Assembly (NCBI GenBank): GCA_031424015.1 | Contig: JANPGR010000054.1 | Coordinates: 1 to 12,411 of the forward strand | DNA from: JANPGR01 sp031424015 | Lineage (GTDB): Bacteria > Patescibacteriota > Minisyncoccia > Phycocordibacterales > UBA1006 | DNA: 12,411 nucleotides | Direction of reading: 5' to 3' | In this document: positions 6,745-12,397 of the stretch, in pieces | How the letters are laid out: each line of letters begins with the position of its first letter | Position numbering within the stretch: the stretch's first letter is position 1 | The notes under the pieces: generated by a model | Database searches by the model: none | Seen by the model: the letters and a program-made list of their open reading frames with translations, nothing else | What the model was told of the DNA's origin: nothing | Translations under genes and position numbers: made by a program

Positions 6745-6933
6745 AGCCTATCCCAATAGGGATTACGAATTTGAAACAGAGAGATTTCGAAGGAAAAATA
6801 CAGAAATACGAATGAACTGTACTATCAGTACAGAGAATGAGTATTTGTGTGTTTTTACGAGAAATATCCAGTTTCAAATCGTAAAAGCCTTGTGTTCTTT
6901 TGTAAAAGGCTGGTGTCTATGGGGATAGGCTTT
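6743..6933. mobile_element. ~190-nt long-hairpin element (MITE-like or structured RNA)
   Basis: The ends AGCCTATCCC (6745-6754) and GGGATAGGCT (6922-6931) are perfect inverted repeats. Inside, stem segments continue inward: ATAGG/TCTAT (6756-6760/6916-6920); ACGAATTTGAAAC/GTTTCAAATCGT (6765-6777/6871-6882, one bulge); GATTTC with 6861-6868; 6794-6809 with 6841-6856 (15 of 16 pairs); and an apical CTGTACT-ATC-AGTACAG (6817-6833). A side hairpin, AGCCTT/AAGGCT, occupies 6886-6911. TA flanks both ends (6742-6743 and 6934-6935), as an IS630/Tc1-type insertion would leave, though the TA is part of the pairing on the left. No convincing protein is encoded on either strand. Confidence 0.6.
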
Positions 6934-6935
6934 TA

Positions 6936-7127
6936 ATGGGAGCTGACAGTATTACAGAGAAATCTGCCTACAAACTGGATATCACAACCACCCTACCCGC
7001 ACGCGCAGGCAGTGCGAACCTGTCCGTCCTCGCCCAAATCGCCACCTATCTGTCGATCCCCCGAAAACAGGTAATGATCATCCGCGGTCAGACCACCCCG
7101 AACAAAATTGTGAGAGTGTACAAATAG
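6936..7127 (+). CDS. DUF167 (YggU-like) protein lacking its first strand, 63 aa
   Basis: The 63 residues align by eye with the body of DUF167. GADSITEKSAYKLDI matches the family's second strand region. ARAGSANLSVLAQIATYL corresponds to the GKAN-type helix (family pattern G-K-A-N, here G-S-A-N). The end IPRKQVMIIRGQTTPNKIVRV matches the family's V-P-x-x-x-V-x-I-x-x-G-x-x-S-x-x-K ending. The function of the family is not established. The usual N-terminal strand is absent here and appears at 6718-6741 beyond the hairpin element. The frame upstream of the ATG is open only to 6906. The ATG overlaps the edge of the element and is preceded by A, unlike most starts here. It may be a functional short form or the tail of a broken gene. 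Confidence 0.6.
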   Translation: MGADSITEKSAYKLDITTTLPARAGSANLSVLAQIATYLSIPRKQVMIIRGQTTPNKIVRVYK

Positions 7128-7151
7128 TAGCTGAACCCTAACAAGCAGTAT

Positions 7152-7181
7152 AACAAAACCACCCTTTCGGGTGGTTTTGTT
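7152..7181. terminator. bidirectional hairpin between the DUF167 gene and rpsG
   Basis: AACAAAACCACCC (7152-7164) pairs perfectly with GGGTGGTTTTGTT (7169-7181) around a TTTC loop. It lies in the 66-nt gap between convergent genes. The T-rich outer arm (TTTTGTT on both strands) substitutes for a separate T-run, so it can end both units. Confidence 0.82.
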
Positions 7182-7193
7182 GATTGTGGATTA

Positions 7194-7661
7194 TTACCAA
7201 GCAAGGTGTGCGAATGCTTTGTTAGCATCTGCCATCTTGTGAGTATCTTCACGCTTTTTCACTGCTGGTCCTTCGTTCTTACTCGCTGCAACGATTTCCT
7301 TTGCGAGTCTCTCTGACATAGTATTTGATGAACCCTTGCGAGCTGCATCTACTATCCAACGGAGCGCACGCTGAGTACGTCGATCAGGACGAACTTCGTG
7401 AGGAATCTGGTAGTTTGCACCACCTACACGGCGTGAACGTACCTCTACCATTGGGCTCGCGTTCTTCATAGCGAGATCGAATACTTCGAGTGGATCCATC
7501 TTTGTCATTTCTGCAATGAGTTCCATCGCCTTGTATACGATTTTTTCTGCTATGGTCTTTTTGCCATCCCACATAACATAGGTTATCAATCGTCCAACAC
7601 GTGGAGAATTGTAACGTGCATCTGGGCCTGGCAATGCTGGTCGGTTTATAGGTCTACGCAT
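7194..7661 (-). CDS. rpsG: 30S ribosomal protein S7
   Basis: This protein binds the 3' major domain of 16S rRNA and helps form the head and E site of the small subunit. The 155-residue frame starting MRRPINRPALPG has the family landmarks: MWDGKKTIAEKIVY, the NASPMVEVRSRRVGGANYQIPHEV hairpin region (residues 67-90, given in part), RALRWIV and MSERLAKEI. A C-terminal KKREDTHKMADANKAFAHLAW helix is split here as two adjoining parts. An 8-residue upstream extension from 7685 would overlap rpsL and is unlikely. It begins 4 nt after rpsL and is the last gene of the operon, before the hairpin at 7152-7181. Confidence 0.97.
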   Translation of the reverse strand: MRRPINRPALPGPDARYNSPRVGRLITYVMWDGKKTIAEKIVYKAMELIAEMTKMDPLEVFDLAMKNASPMVEVRSRRVGGANYQIPHEVRPDRRTQRALRWIVDAARKGSSNTMSERLAKEIVAASKNEGPAVKKREDTHKMADANKAFAHLAW

Positions 7662-7665
7662 ATGA

Positions 7666-8106
7666 TTATTTTTTCTTAGAAGCAACTACTGCTCCTGCTT
7701 TTGGACGCTTTGCACCATATTTAGAACGAGAGTTTGACCTCTTGTCTACTGGTGTTGCGTCAAATCGACCACGGACAATGGTATACTGTACCCCAATAAG
7801 GTCCTTTACACGTCCACCACGGATCTGTACTACTGAGTGTTCCTGTAATTTGTGCCCCATACCTGGAATGTAGGCAGTAACCTCCATACCATTGGTCAGA
7901 CGCACACGTGCAATCTTTCGGACAGCAGAGTTCGGTTTCTTTGGTGTTGTTGTGGTAACCTTTGTACATACACCTCGTTTGAATGGAGATGGGTACGAGG
8001 TACGCTTTTTGTGAAGAGTGTCAAAACCTGTGTTCAATGCTGGCACACGAGTCTTTGTGATCACGTCTTTACGAGGTTTACGAATGAGTTGATTTATTGT
8101 TGGCAT
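7666..8106 (-). CDS. rpsL: 30S ribosomal protein S12 with an inserted loop
   Basis: This decoding-centre protein starts MPTINQLIRKPR. TTTPKKPNSAVRK (the Lys43 region), the GHKLQEHSVV segment and GGRVKDL are conserved. Length is 146 against about 124 in E. coli. About 15 extra residues lie after VPALN (TGFDTLHKKRTSYPSPF, 26-42) before KRGVCTKV, and the C-terminus has a lysine-rich tail (AGAVVASKKK). Where E. coli has Pro90 in KDLPGV, this protein has Ile104 (KDLIGV). The gene follows secY by 50 nt and precedes rpsG by 4 nt. Normally this pair heads the str operon with fusA and tuf, which are not here. Confidence 0.97.
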   Translation of the reverse strand: MPTINQLIRKPRKDVITKTRVPALNTGFDTLHKKRTSYPSPFKRGVCTKVTTTTPKKPNSAVRKIARVRLTNGMEVTAYIPGMGHKLQEHSVVQIRGGRVKDLIGVQYTIVRGRFDATPVDKRSNSRSKYGAKRPKAGAVVASKKK

Positions 8107-8156
8107 ATCTTGTGTTTGTACTCTCAAAACTACTATAAAACTAGAAAAAAAGCAAG

Positions 8157-9431
8157 TTATTCATATTGTCTCGTCGACACGAGAGCATCTAATTTTTTAG
8201 CCAGATCGATCACAACGGATACAACGATCAGAATACTCGTTCCACCTATTCCGATACTCGTGATACCTGTGACACCCTGGATAATTGTTGGGATAATAGC
8301 AATGAATCCGAGGAATAGAGCTCCAACCAGAGTAATACGTGATACCATAGTGCCGATATATTGCTCTGTGTGTTCACCTGGTCTAACTCCTGGGATAAAT
8401 GCGCCATTTTTGTGGAGGTTTTCTGCCATCGTGTGAGGTTCTACGGTAATAGCTGTGTAGAAATAGGTAAAAACAACCACTAATACAAAGTATATGGAAC
8501 CGTACCACCATGGATTATTGAGGAAATCCAATATAGCCTTCCCTGAAGCGTGCAGGTTCACATTAGTCGCTGTAGTAAGGTAATTACCGAGCAACTGAGG
8601 GAACAAGAGGAGTGACACCGCAAAGATTACCGGCATAACCCCTGCCTGATTGAGTCGAAAAGGAATATGGCTCGATACGTCACCATAAGATGAACCTCCT
8701 CGCGTCTGTCGAGTATACACTACTGGTACCTTGCGTTCTGCTTCGGTGATATATACGACCAAGCCTATCAACAATAATGCAATCAATATATAAGCAATAT
8801 ATGTTGGCAGTTGCACGAGACTATACTCTGCAAAGAACGTCTTTATCCGGGATGGCATTGACGAGACTATTCCTGCGAATATGATCAACGACACTCCACT
8901 CCCAATTCCTGATTCAGAAATACGCTCTCCGAGCCAGAGTGCTATATAACATCCAGCGATAATAAGTATCATCTGGGTGACAAAGTCAAAAGTACCTGTA
9001 CTCATCAGAACTTGTTGACGCTGCAAGAGTGTCAAAAGTCCAAATGCTTGGAGTGCTGCAATAGGCAGAGTGATAAAGCGTGAAATTTTGTTAAATTTGT
9101 TGCGTCCTGCCTGGCCTTCTTCGTGGTACATATCCTTGAGAGGTTTATACATCACGGTCAAAAGCTGCATAATGATAGACCCAGTAATATACGGACCCAC
9201 CCCCATCATCACGAGTGACAATGTCGATATTCCACCGCCAGAAAATATATTCAAAAATCCAAAGAACTGATTGGTATTGATGAGTTGATCGAGGATTACC
9301 TTGTTGACCCCCGGGAGAGGCACCGCAGCAAACAAACGATACAACAGCATAATTCCAAACACAGTTAAAACTTTTTCGCGAATATCGCGTTCTGTCCAAA
9401 TGAGTTTGAGCTTAGTAAAGAGAGATTTCAT
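8157..9431 (-). CDS. secY: preprotein translocase subunit SecY
   Basis: This is the channel subunit of the Sec translocon in the cytoplasmic membrane. About ten membrane helices can be traced over 424 residues. The plug and second-helix region reads FFGFLNIFSGGGISTLSLV followed by MGVGPYITGSIIMQLL (57-91), the SecY signature. The cytosolic loop with ITEAERKVPVVYTRQ (228-242) precedes helix 7. The conserved arginine loop IPGVRPGEHTEQYI (346-359, Arg350) contacts ribosomes and SecA. The C-terminus (AKKLDALVSTRQYE) is short and normal. It starts 9 nt after rplO, as in most bacterial spc operons. The usual next genes (adk, map, infA, rpmJ) are replaced by rpsL-rpsG. Confidence 0.97.
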   Translation of the reverse strand: MKSLFTKLKLIWTERDIREKVLTVFGIMLLYRLFAAVPLPGVNKVILDQLINTNQFFGFLNIFSGGGISTLSLVMMGVGPYITGSIIMQLLTVMYKPLKDMYHEEGQAGRNKFNKISRFITLPIAALQAFGLLTLLQRQQVLMSTGTFDFVTQMILIIAGCYIALWLGERISESGIGSGVSLIIFAGIVSSMPSRIKTFFAEYSLVQLPTYIAYILIALLLIGLVVYITEAERKVPVVYTRQTRGGSSYGDVSSHIPFRLNQAGVMPVIFAVSLLLFPQLLGNYLTTATNVNLHASGKAILDFLNNPWWYGSIYFVLVVVFTYFYTAITVEPHTMAENLHKNGAFIPGVRPGEHTEQYIGTMVSRITLVGALFLGFIAIIPTIIQGVTGITSIGIGGTSILIVVSVVIDLAKKLDALVSTRQYE

Positions 9432-9440
9432 ATGAATCTA

Positions 9441-9881
9441 CTATACCACAGAACCTCCTAGTTTAGTAATTTTTTCGCGAGCTGCAGTTGATACTGGAAT
9501 ACCTTGGACTGTGATTGCTTTTGTGATTTCTCCAAAAGCGAGAACTTTTACTGATTCTGAACTTTTCCAGATCTTTGGGACCATTTTCATATTCTTGAGC
9601 CAAGCAAAAGTAACTACTGTTCCCTTTTCTGTGACAGCGTCGAGCTTGTTCAAGTTGATTGTGATAGTGTCTGGTCCGATTTGCTTGTTCAGATTCATTC
9701 CGCGTCCACGCAATTTTGGTAGACGACGGATTTCGTCACGGATCTGGGTACGAACTCCGTGTCCACCGTGGGCATACTGACCCTTAGTACCACGTCCTGA
9801 AGTTTTTCCTCTCTTGCCACCACGTCCAATGCGATCGCTGGGCTTGTTTGGGTTGGATTTTTTGAGTTGAGAAAGATTCAT
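9441..9881 (-). CDS. rplO: 50S ribosomal protein L15
   Basis: This is a large-subunit assembly protein. The glycine/arginine-rich N-terminus is typical: RIGRGGKRGKTSGRGTKGQ (17-35), AHGGHGVRTQIRDEIRRLPK (37-56) and GRGMNL. The C-terminal globular part contains VKVLAFGEITKAITVQG and ends REKITKLGGSVV. At 146 residues it is full length. It starts 1 nt after rpsE; in most bacteria rpmD (L30) lies in this position, so L30 is absent at its normal locus. Confidence 0.96.
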   Translation of the reverse strand: MNLSQLKKSNPNKPSDRIGRGGKRGKTSGRGTKGQYAHGGHGVRTQIRDEIRRLPKLRGRGMNLNKQIGPDTITINLNKLDAVTEKGTVVTFAWLKNMKMVPKIWKSSESVKVLAFGEITKAITVQGIPVSTAAREKITKLGGSVV

Positions 9882-9882
9882 A

Positions 9883-10566
9883 TTATGATTTTAAGGTACG
9901 CAGGGCTGCAACAGCTGCACGCGCATTGTTCAATTTATTTCGACTACGAGAAAAAATCTTTGCACTCACATCAGTAATACCTGCCAATTCCAATACTGTT
10001 CGGAGAGATGAACCAGCTACTAAACCTTTTCCAAAGTTTGGAGTGATCATACATCGAGCAGAAGAAGACTTTGCATTTACGATATGAGGAATTGAATTTG
10101 TTTTGGTGAGAGGAACTTTGATCATATTCTTTTTTGCATCGGTAAATGCTTTTTGAATAGCTGCCCCTGTGTCTCCTGCCTTGCCGATACCGACACCGAC
10201 TGATCCAGCACGGTTACCGATAACGATCGCAACAGAAAATGCGAAACGTCGCCCTCCTGTTACCACACGAGTAACACGACGTACGAGAATCGTTTTTTGT
10301 TCGTATTCTGGTTTTACTACTTCACGGCGTGGGCCGCGTGAATCACGTCCACCACGTCCTCCTGCTGCTCCACCTCGAGAACCTCCTGCCGAACCTGTTC
10401 CACCTGCGCGTGGCGCTCCACGACGTACTGGACCATTTGCTCCAGCTGGACGGCGAGGGAATGATACTTTTCTATTGCCTGCAGCATCAGTAGTATTAGC
10501 TACCGCCGTAGCGTCGCTTGCAACTGGTGCTGTGTTTGTTGGTTCTGTTGTTTGTGTTGGTTCCAT
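9883..10566 (-). CDS. rpsE: 30S ribosomal protein S5 with a long RGG-rich N-terminal extension
   Basis: S5 shapes the mRNA entry side and decoding fidelity. The conserved core spans residues about 86-224: VTRVVTGGRRFAFSVAIVIG, GSVGVGIGKAGDTGAAIQKA, AKKNMIKVPL, FGKGLVAGSSLRTVLELAG and the final helix NNARAAVAALRTL. Before it lie about 85 residues not found in E. coli: a Thr/Ala/Pro-rich acidic part (1-30), then Arg/Gly-rich sequence (PVRRGAPRAGG, GGSRGGAAGGRGGRDSRGPRR). These are probably disordered and RNA-binding. The C-terminus stops about 20 residues earlier than in E. coli. The ATG at 10566, 4 nt after rplR, is preferred over an in-frame upstream start at 10701 that would lie inside rplR. 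Confidence 0.95.
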   Translation of the reverse strand: MEPTQTTEPTNTAPVASDATAVANTTDAAGNRKVSFPRRPAGANGPVRRGAPRAGGTGSAGGSRGGAAGGRGGRDSRGPRREVVKPEYEQKTILVRRVTRVVTGGRRFAFSVAIVIGNRAGSVGVGIGKAGDTGAAIQKAFTDAKKNMIKVPLTKTNSIPHIVNAKSSSARCMITPNFGKGLVAGSSLRTVLELAGITDVSAKIFSRSRNKLNNARAAVAALRTLKS

Positions 10567-10570
10567 AGAA

Positions 10571-10918
10571 TTAGAATGAGAGTCCCGCTTCGCGAGCTCC
10601 TGTTGCGACTGACTGCACTCGACCTGTATATTTAAATCCTCCACGATCGAATACAACTGTTGTAATATTGATCTTTTTTGCTGCTTCTGCAATAGCTGCA
10701 CCTACAGATTTTGCTCTCTCTGATTTTGTACCTTTGAGGTCCAATGCCAAATCAGAAGCAGAAACCAATGTCTGACCTGTTGTGTCATCAATAAGCTGAG
10801 CATAGATATACTGATTTGATCTGAATACTGCGAGACGTGGACGCTCTGCCGTACCAGAAACACGACTGCGTATCGCTGCGTGCCTCCTGACTCGTTTTTG
10901 TGATTGTGATTGATTCAT
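10571..10918 (-). CDS. rplR: 50S ribosomal protein L18
   Basis: L18 binds 5S rRNA in the central protuberance. The 115-residue protein has the basic N-terminus (QKRVRRHAAIRSRVSGT) followed by the family core ERPRLAVFRSNQYIYAQLIDD, split here at residue 40. AKSVGAAIAEAAKK, VVFDRGGFKYTGRVQSVA and the AREAGLSF ending also fit. Length and domain order are normal. It begins 5 nt after rplF and is followed 4 nt later by rpsE. Confidence 0.96.
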   Translation of the reverse strand: MNQSQSQKRVRRHAAIRSRVSGTAERPRLAVFRSNQYIYAQLIDDTTGQTLVSASDLALDLKGTKSERAKSVGAAIAEAAKKINITTVVFDRGGFKYTGRVQSVATGAREAGLSF

Positions 10919-10923
10919 ACGTA

Positions 10924-11457
10924 TTATGCATTTCTCTTGCCTTCCTTACGACGAATAATTTCTTTCTCATAACGCATACCCTTACCTTTATAAGGTTCTG
11001 GCTTCTTGAGTGAACGCAAGTATGCAGAGAATCTTCCTACGATTTCTTTGTCGACACCAGAAATAGTAATGAGGTTTTTTTCAGCAGTTGCTGTTAACCC
11101 TGTTGGGACAGCAACTTTTACTGGATGAGAGAATCCGAGAGCCATATCAATATCGTTGCCATTTACAGCTACTTTGAATCCAACTCCTTCCAATATCAAT
11201 TTCTTTTCAAATCCTGAGGTTACTCCTGCTATCATATTTTTTAGATGTGCAGCATAAGTACCTACGAGAGCTTTGGTAAAGATTGAGTGTGTCGTGTCAG
11301 AAACTTGGATTTCTGTAGGTGTGATTTCGATAGAAATGTCATCTTTGAATGGGCGAGTCAGAGACCCACGAGTACCTGTTACGGTAATCATTTCTCCATT
11401 ACGAGCTACAGTTACTCCTGCTGGAATAACGATTGGTTGTTTAGAAATTCTACTCAT
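10924..11457 (-). CDS. rplF: 50S ribosomal protein L6
   Basis: L6 lies near the factor-binding stalk of the large subunit. The start MSRISKQPIVIPAGVTV is standard. The two repeated L6 domains lie at residues about 11-82 (with GEMITVTGTRGSLTRPF) and 90-165 (GVGFKVAVNG, ALGFSHPV, GVDKEIVGRFSAYLRSL). The signature PEPYKGKGMRYEKEIIRRKEGK closes the protein (residues 153-174, abbreviated as PEPYKGKGMRY plus RRKEGK). At 177 residues it is full length. The ATG at 11457 lies 4 nt after rpsH; an earlier in-frame ATG at 11490 would overlap rpsH by 29 nt and is not favoured. Confidence 0.96.
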   Translation of the reverse strand: MSRISKQPIVIPAGVTVARNGEMITVTGTRGSLTRPFKDDISIEITPTEIQVSDTTHSIFTKALVGTYAAHLKNMIAGVTSGFEKKLILEGVGFKVAVNGNDIDMALGFSHPVKVAVPTGLTATAEKNLITISGVDKEIVGRFSAYLRSLKKPEPYKGKGMRYEKEIIRRKEGKRNA

Positions 11458-11461
11458 ATAA

Positions 11462-11857
11462 TTACCAGATTTCGAACAATAATTCACCACCGACGTGTGC
11501 CTTCTTTGCTTCGGTCGAAGTCATTATACCTTTTGGGGTAGTAACAAAAATATGACCAAAACCTTGGCGTATTGTGCGCATTTGGGTAGCAGCACCATAC
11601 ACGCGACGTGAAGGCTTTGAAATGTGTTGAACATCAGTAATACGAGGAGTACGACCGTCTTCTCGGAAAGCTATACCAACAATGAGTACATCACCTCCTT
11701 TTTCACGAGAACGTTTCTCAAAAGAAGTAATGTAACCAGCGGTATGGAGTGCGCGTGCAACCGCGTGTTTGAACGCTGAATACGGCAAAGTCGTTTCTGA
11801 CTTGTGTGCGTATCCTGCATTTTTGATCGCGATCAACATGTTTGCTAGTGGATTCAT
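11462..11857 (-). CDS. rpsH: 30S ribosomal protein S8
   Basis: S8 is a primary binder of the central domain of 16S rRNA and an assembly organiser. The N-terminus NPLANMLIAIKNA corresponds to the family's DPIADMLTRIRNA. The C-terminal signature is intact: ISKPSRRVY, GFGHIFVTTPKGIMT, STEAKKAHVGGELLFEIW. At 131 residues it is normal. It begins 1 nt after the rpsN stop. In many bacteria S8 controls the operon by binding its mRNA; no such site was identified here. Confidence 0.96.
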   Translation of the reverse strand: MNPLANMLIAIKNAGYAHKSETTLPYSAFKHAVARALHTAGYITSFEKRSREKGGDVLIVGIAFREDGRTPRITDVQHISKPSRRVYGAATQMRTIRQGFGHIFVTTPKGIMTSTEAKKAHVGGELLFEIW

Positions 11858-11858
11858 A

Positions 11859-12128
11859 TTACCAAGACGATTTTCTGACTCCAGGAATTTTCCCTTCGAC
11901 AGCTAATTCGCGAAATTTAATGCGAGAAAGACCGAAATCTCTCATATAGCCTCGCCCACGACCAGTGGCAAAACAACGATTTTTAATACGAACTGGACTG
12001 GAGTTGCGAGGCAATTTTTGGAGAGCCTCTTGGTCCATTGATGCTCGTGCAGCTGCGCGTTTCTCGGCGAATCTAGCCGCGAGAGTAACACGTTTCTGGT
12101 TACGAGCTAATACAGAAGTTTTTGCCAT
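11859..12128 (-). CDS. rpsN: 30S ribosomal protein S14, zinc-independent long form
   Basis: S14 sits in the 30S head. The C-terminal half carries the family signature NRCFATGRGRGYMRDFGLSR followed by KFRELAVEG and IPGVRKSSW. The only cysteine is Cys52, so the CxxC pairs of the short zinc form are missing. At 89 residues this is the long C-minus type. It is the first gene of the operon in this window. Upstream, where rplE and rplX normally lie, there is a promoter-like site and no rplE. Confidence 0.96.
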   Translation of the reverse strand: MAKTSVLARNQKRVTLAARFAEKRAAARASMDQEALQKLPRNSSPVRIKNRCFATGRGRGYMRDFGLSRIKFRELAVEGKIPGVRKSSW

Positions 12129-12146
12129 GCAAAAATGAATAGGAAT

Positions 12147-12174
12147 GTTATATCGCCATAAAAATAGGATACAA
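12147..12174 (-). promoter_or_regulatory. candidate promoter of the rpsN operon
   Basis: On the - strand TTGTAT (12174-12169), a 16-nt spacer and TATAAC (12152-12147, 5 of 6) precede the rpsN ATG, with 18 nt between the -10 and the start codon. It fits the absence of the usual upstream ribosomal genes and would begin the nine-gene transcript with a leader of about 12 nt. Confidence 0.5.
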
Positions 12175-12227
12175 ACAAACCTCGTATTATCTATGATTAA
12201 TGGTTACACCTGATTACGACAGAGATG

Positions 12228-12335
12228 TTACCAGTACCTGATATCATGCATAATTTCGTGAATTTCTGACCATTTAGGCCAGGCTCTCGCGAGAATATCC
12301 AGATCAAGGGTACCAAGGGTAAATCTACCACACAT
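12228..12335 (-). pseudogene. N-terminal remnant of an SRAP (YedK/HMCES-like) protein
   Basis: A 35-codon frame begins MCGRFTLGTLDLDILARAW and ends DIRYW-TAA. MCGRF(T/A)L is the hallmark start of SRAP proteins, whose Cys2, freed of Met, crosslinks abasic sites in single-stranded DNA. The rest of the about 200-residue family domain is missing. After RY, where the family continues RYNIAP, the next frame reads NISVVIR before stopping, which hints at a frameshifted and decayed continuation. The Asn, Glu and His of the active site are therefore absent. It lies between the contig end and the rpsN promoter. Assembly error at the contig end is an alternative. Confidence 0.45.
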
Positions 12336-12397
12336 AGAGGTAAAAAGCAATTGTATTGCATAGACCCCCATAGATTGTTGATAAGGTAAGGAGAATC

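Noticed and set aside
6731..6928. 65-codon + strand frame, and a 60-codon - strand frame, inside the hairpin element
   Set aside because: Both follow from the inverted-repeat sequence. The + frame needs a GTG start and neither resembles a protein family.
6742..6935. Group I or group II intron in the DUF167 gene
   Set aside because: It is about 194 nt and a single long hairpin. I see no P7/P3-type core or domain V, and the flanks do not show the expected splice-site bases.
7852..8436. 194-codon + strand frame across rpsL and secY
   Set aside because: It lies antisense to two well-conserved genes and shows no family motif.
10169..10579. 136-codon + strand frame antisense to rpsE
   Set aside because: It mirrors the GC-rich RGG extension and core of S5. 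Pro/Arg-rich translation is what antisense of Gly/Arg codons gives.
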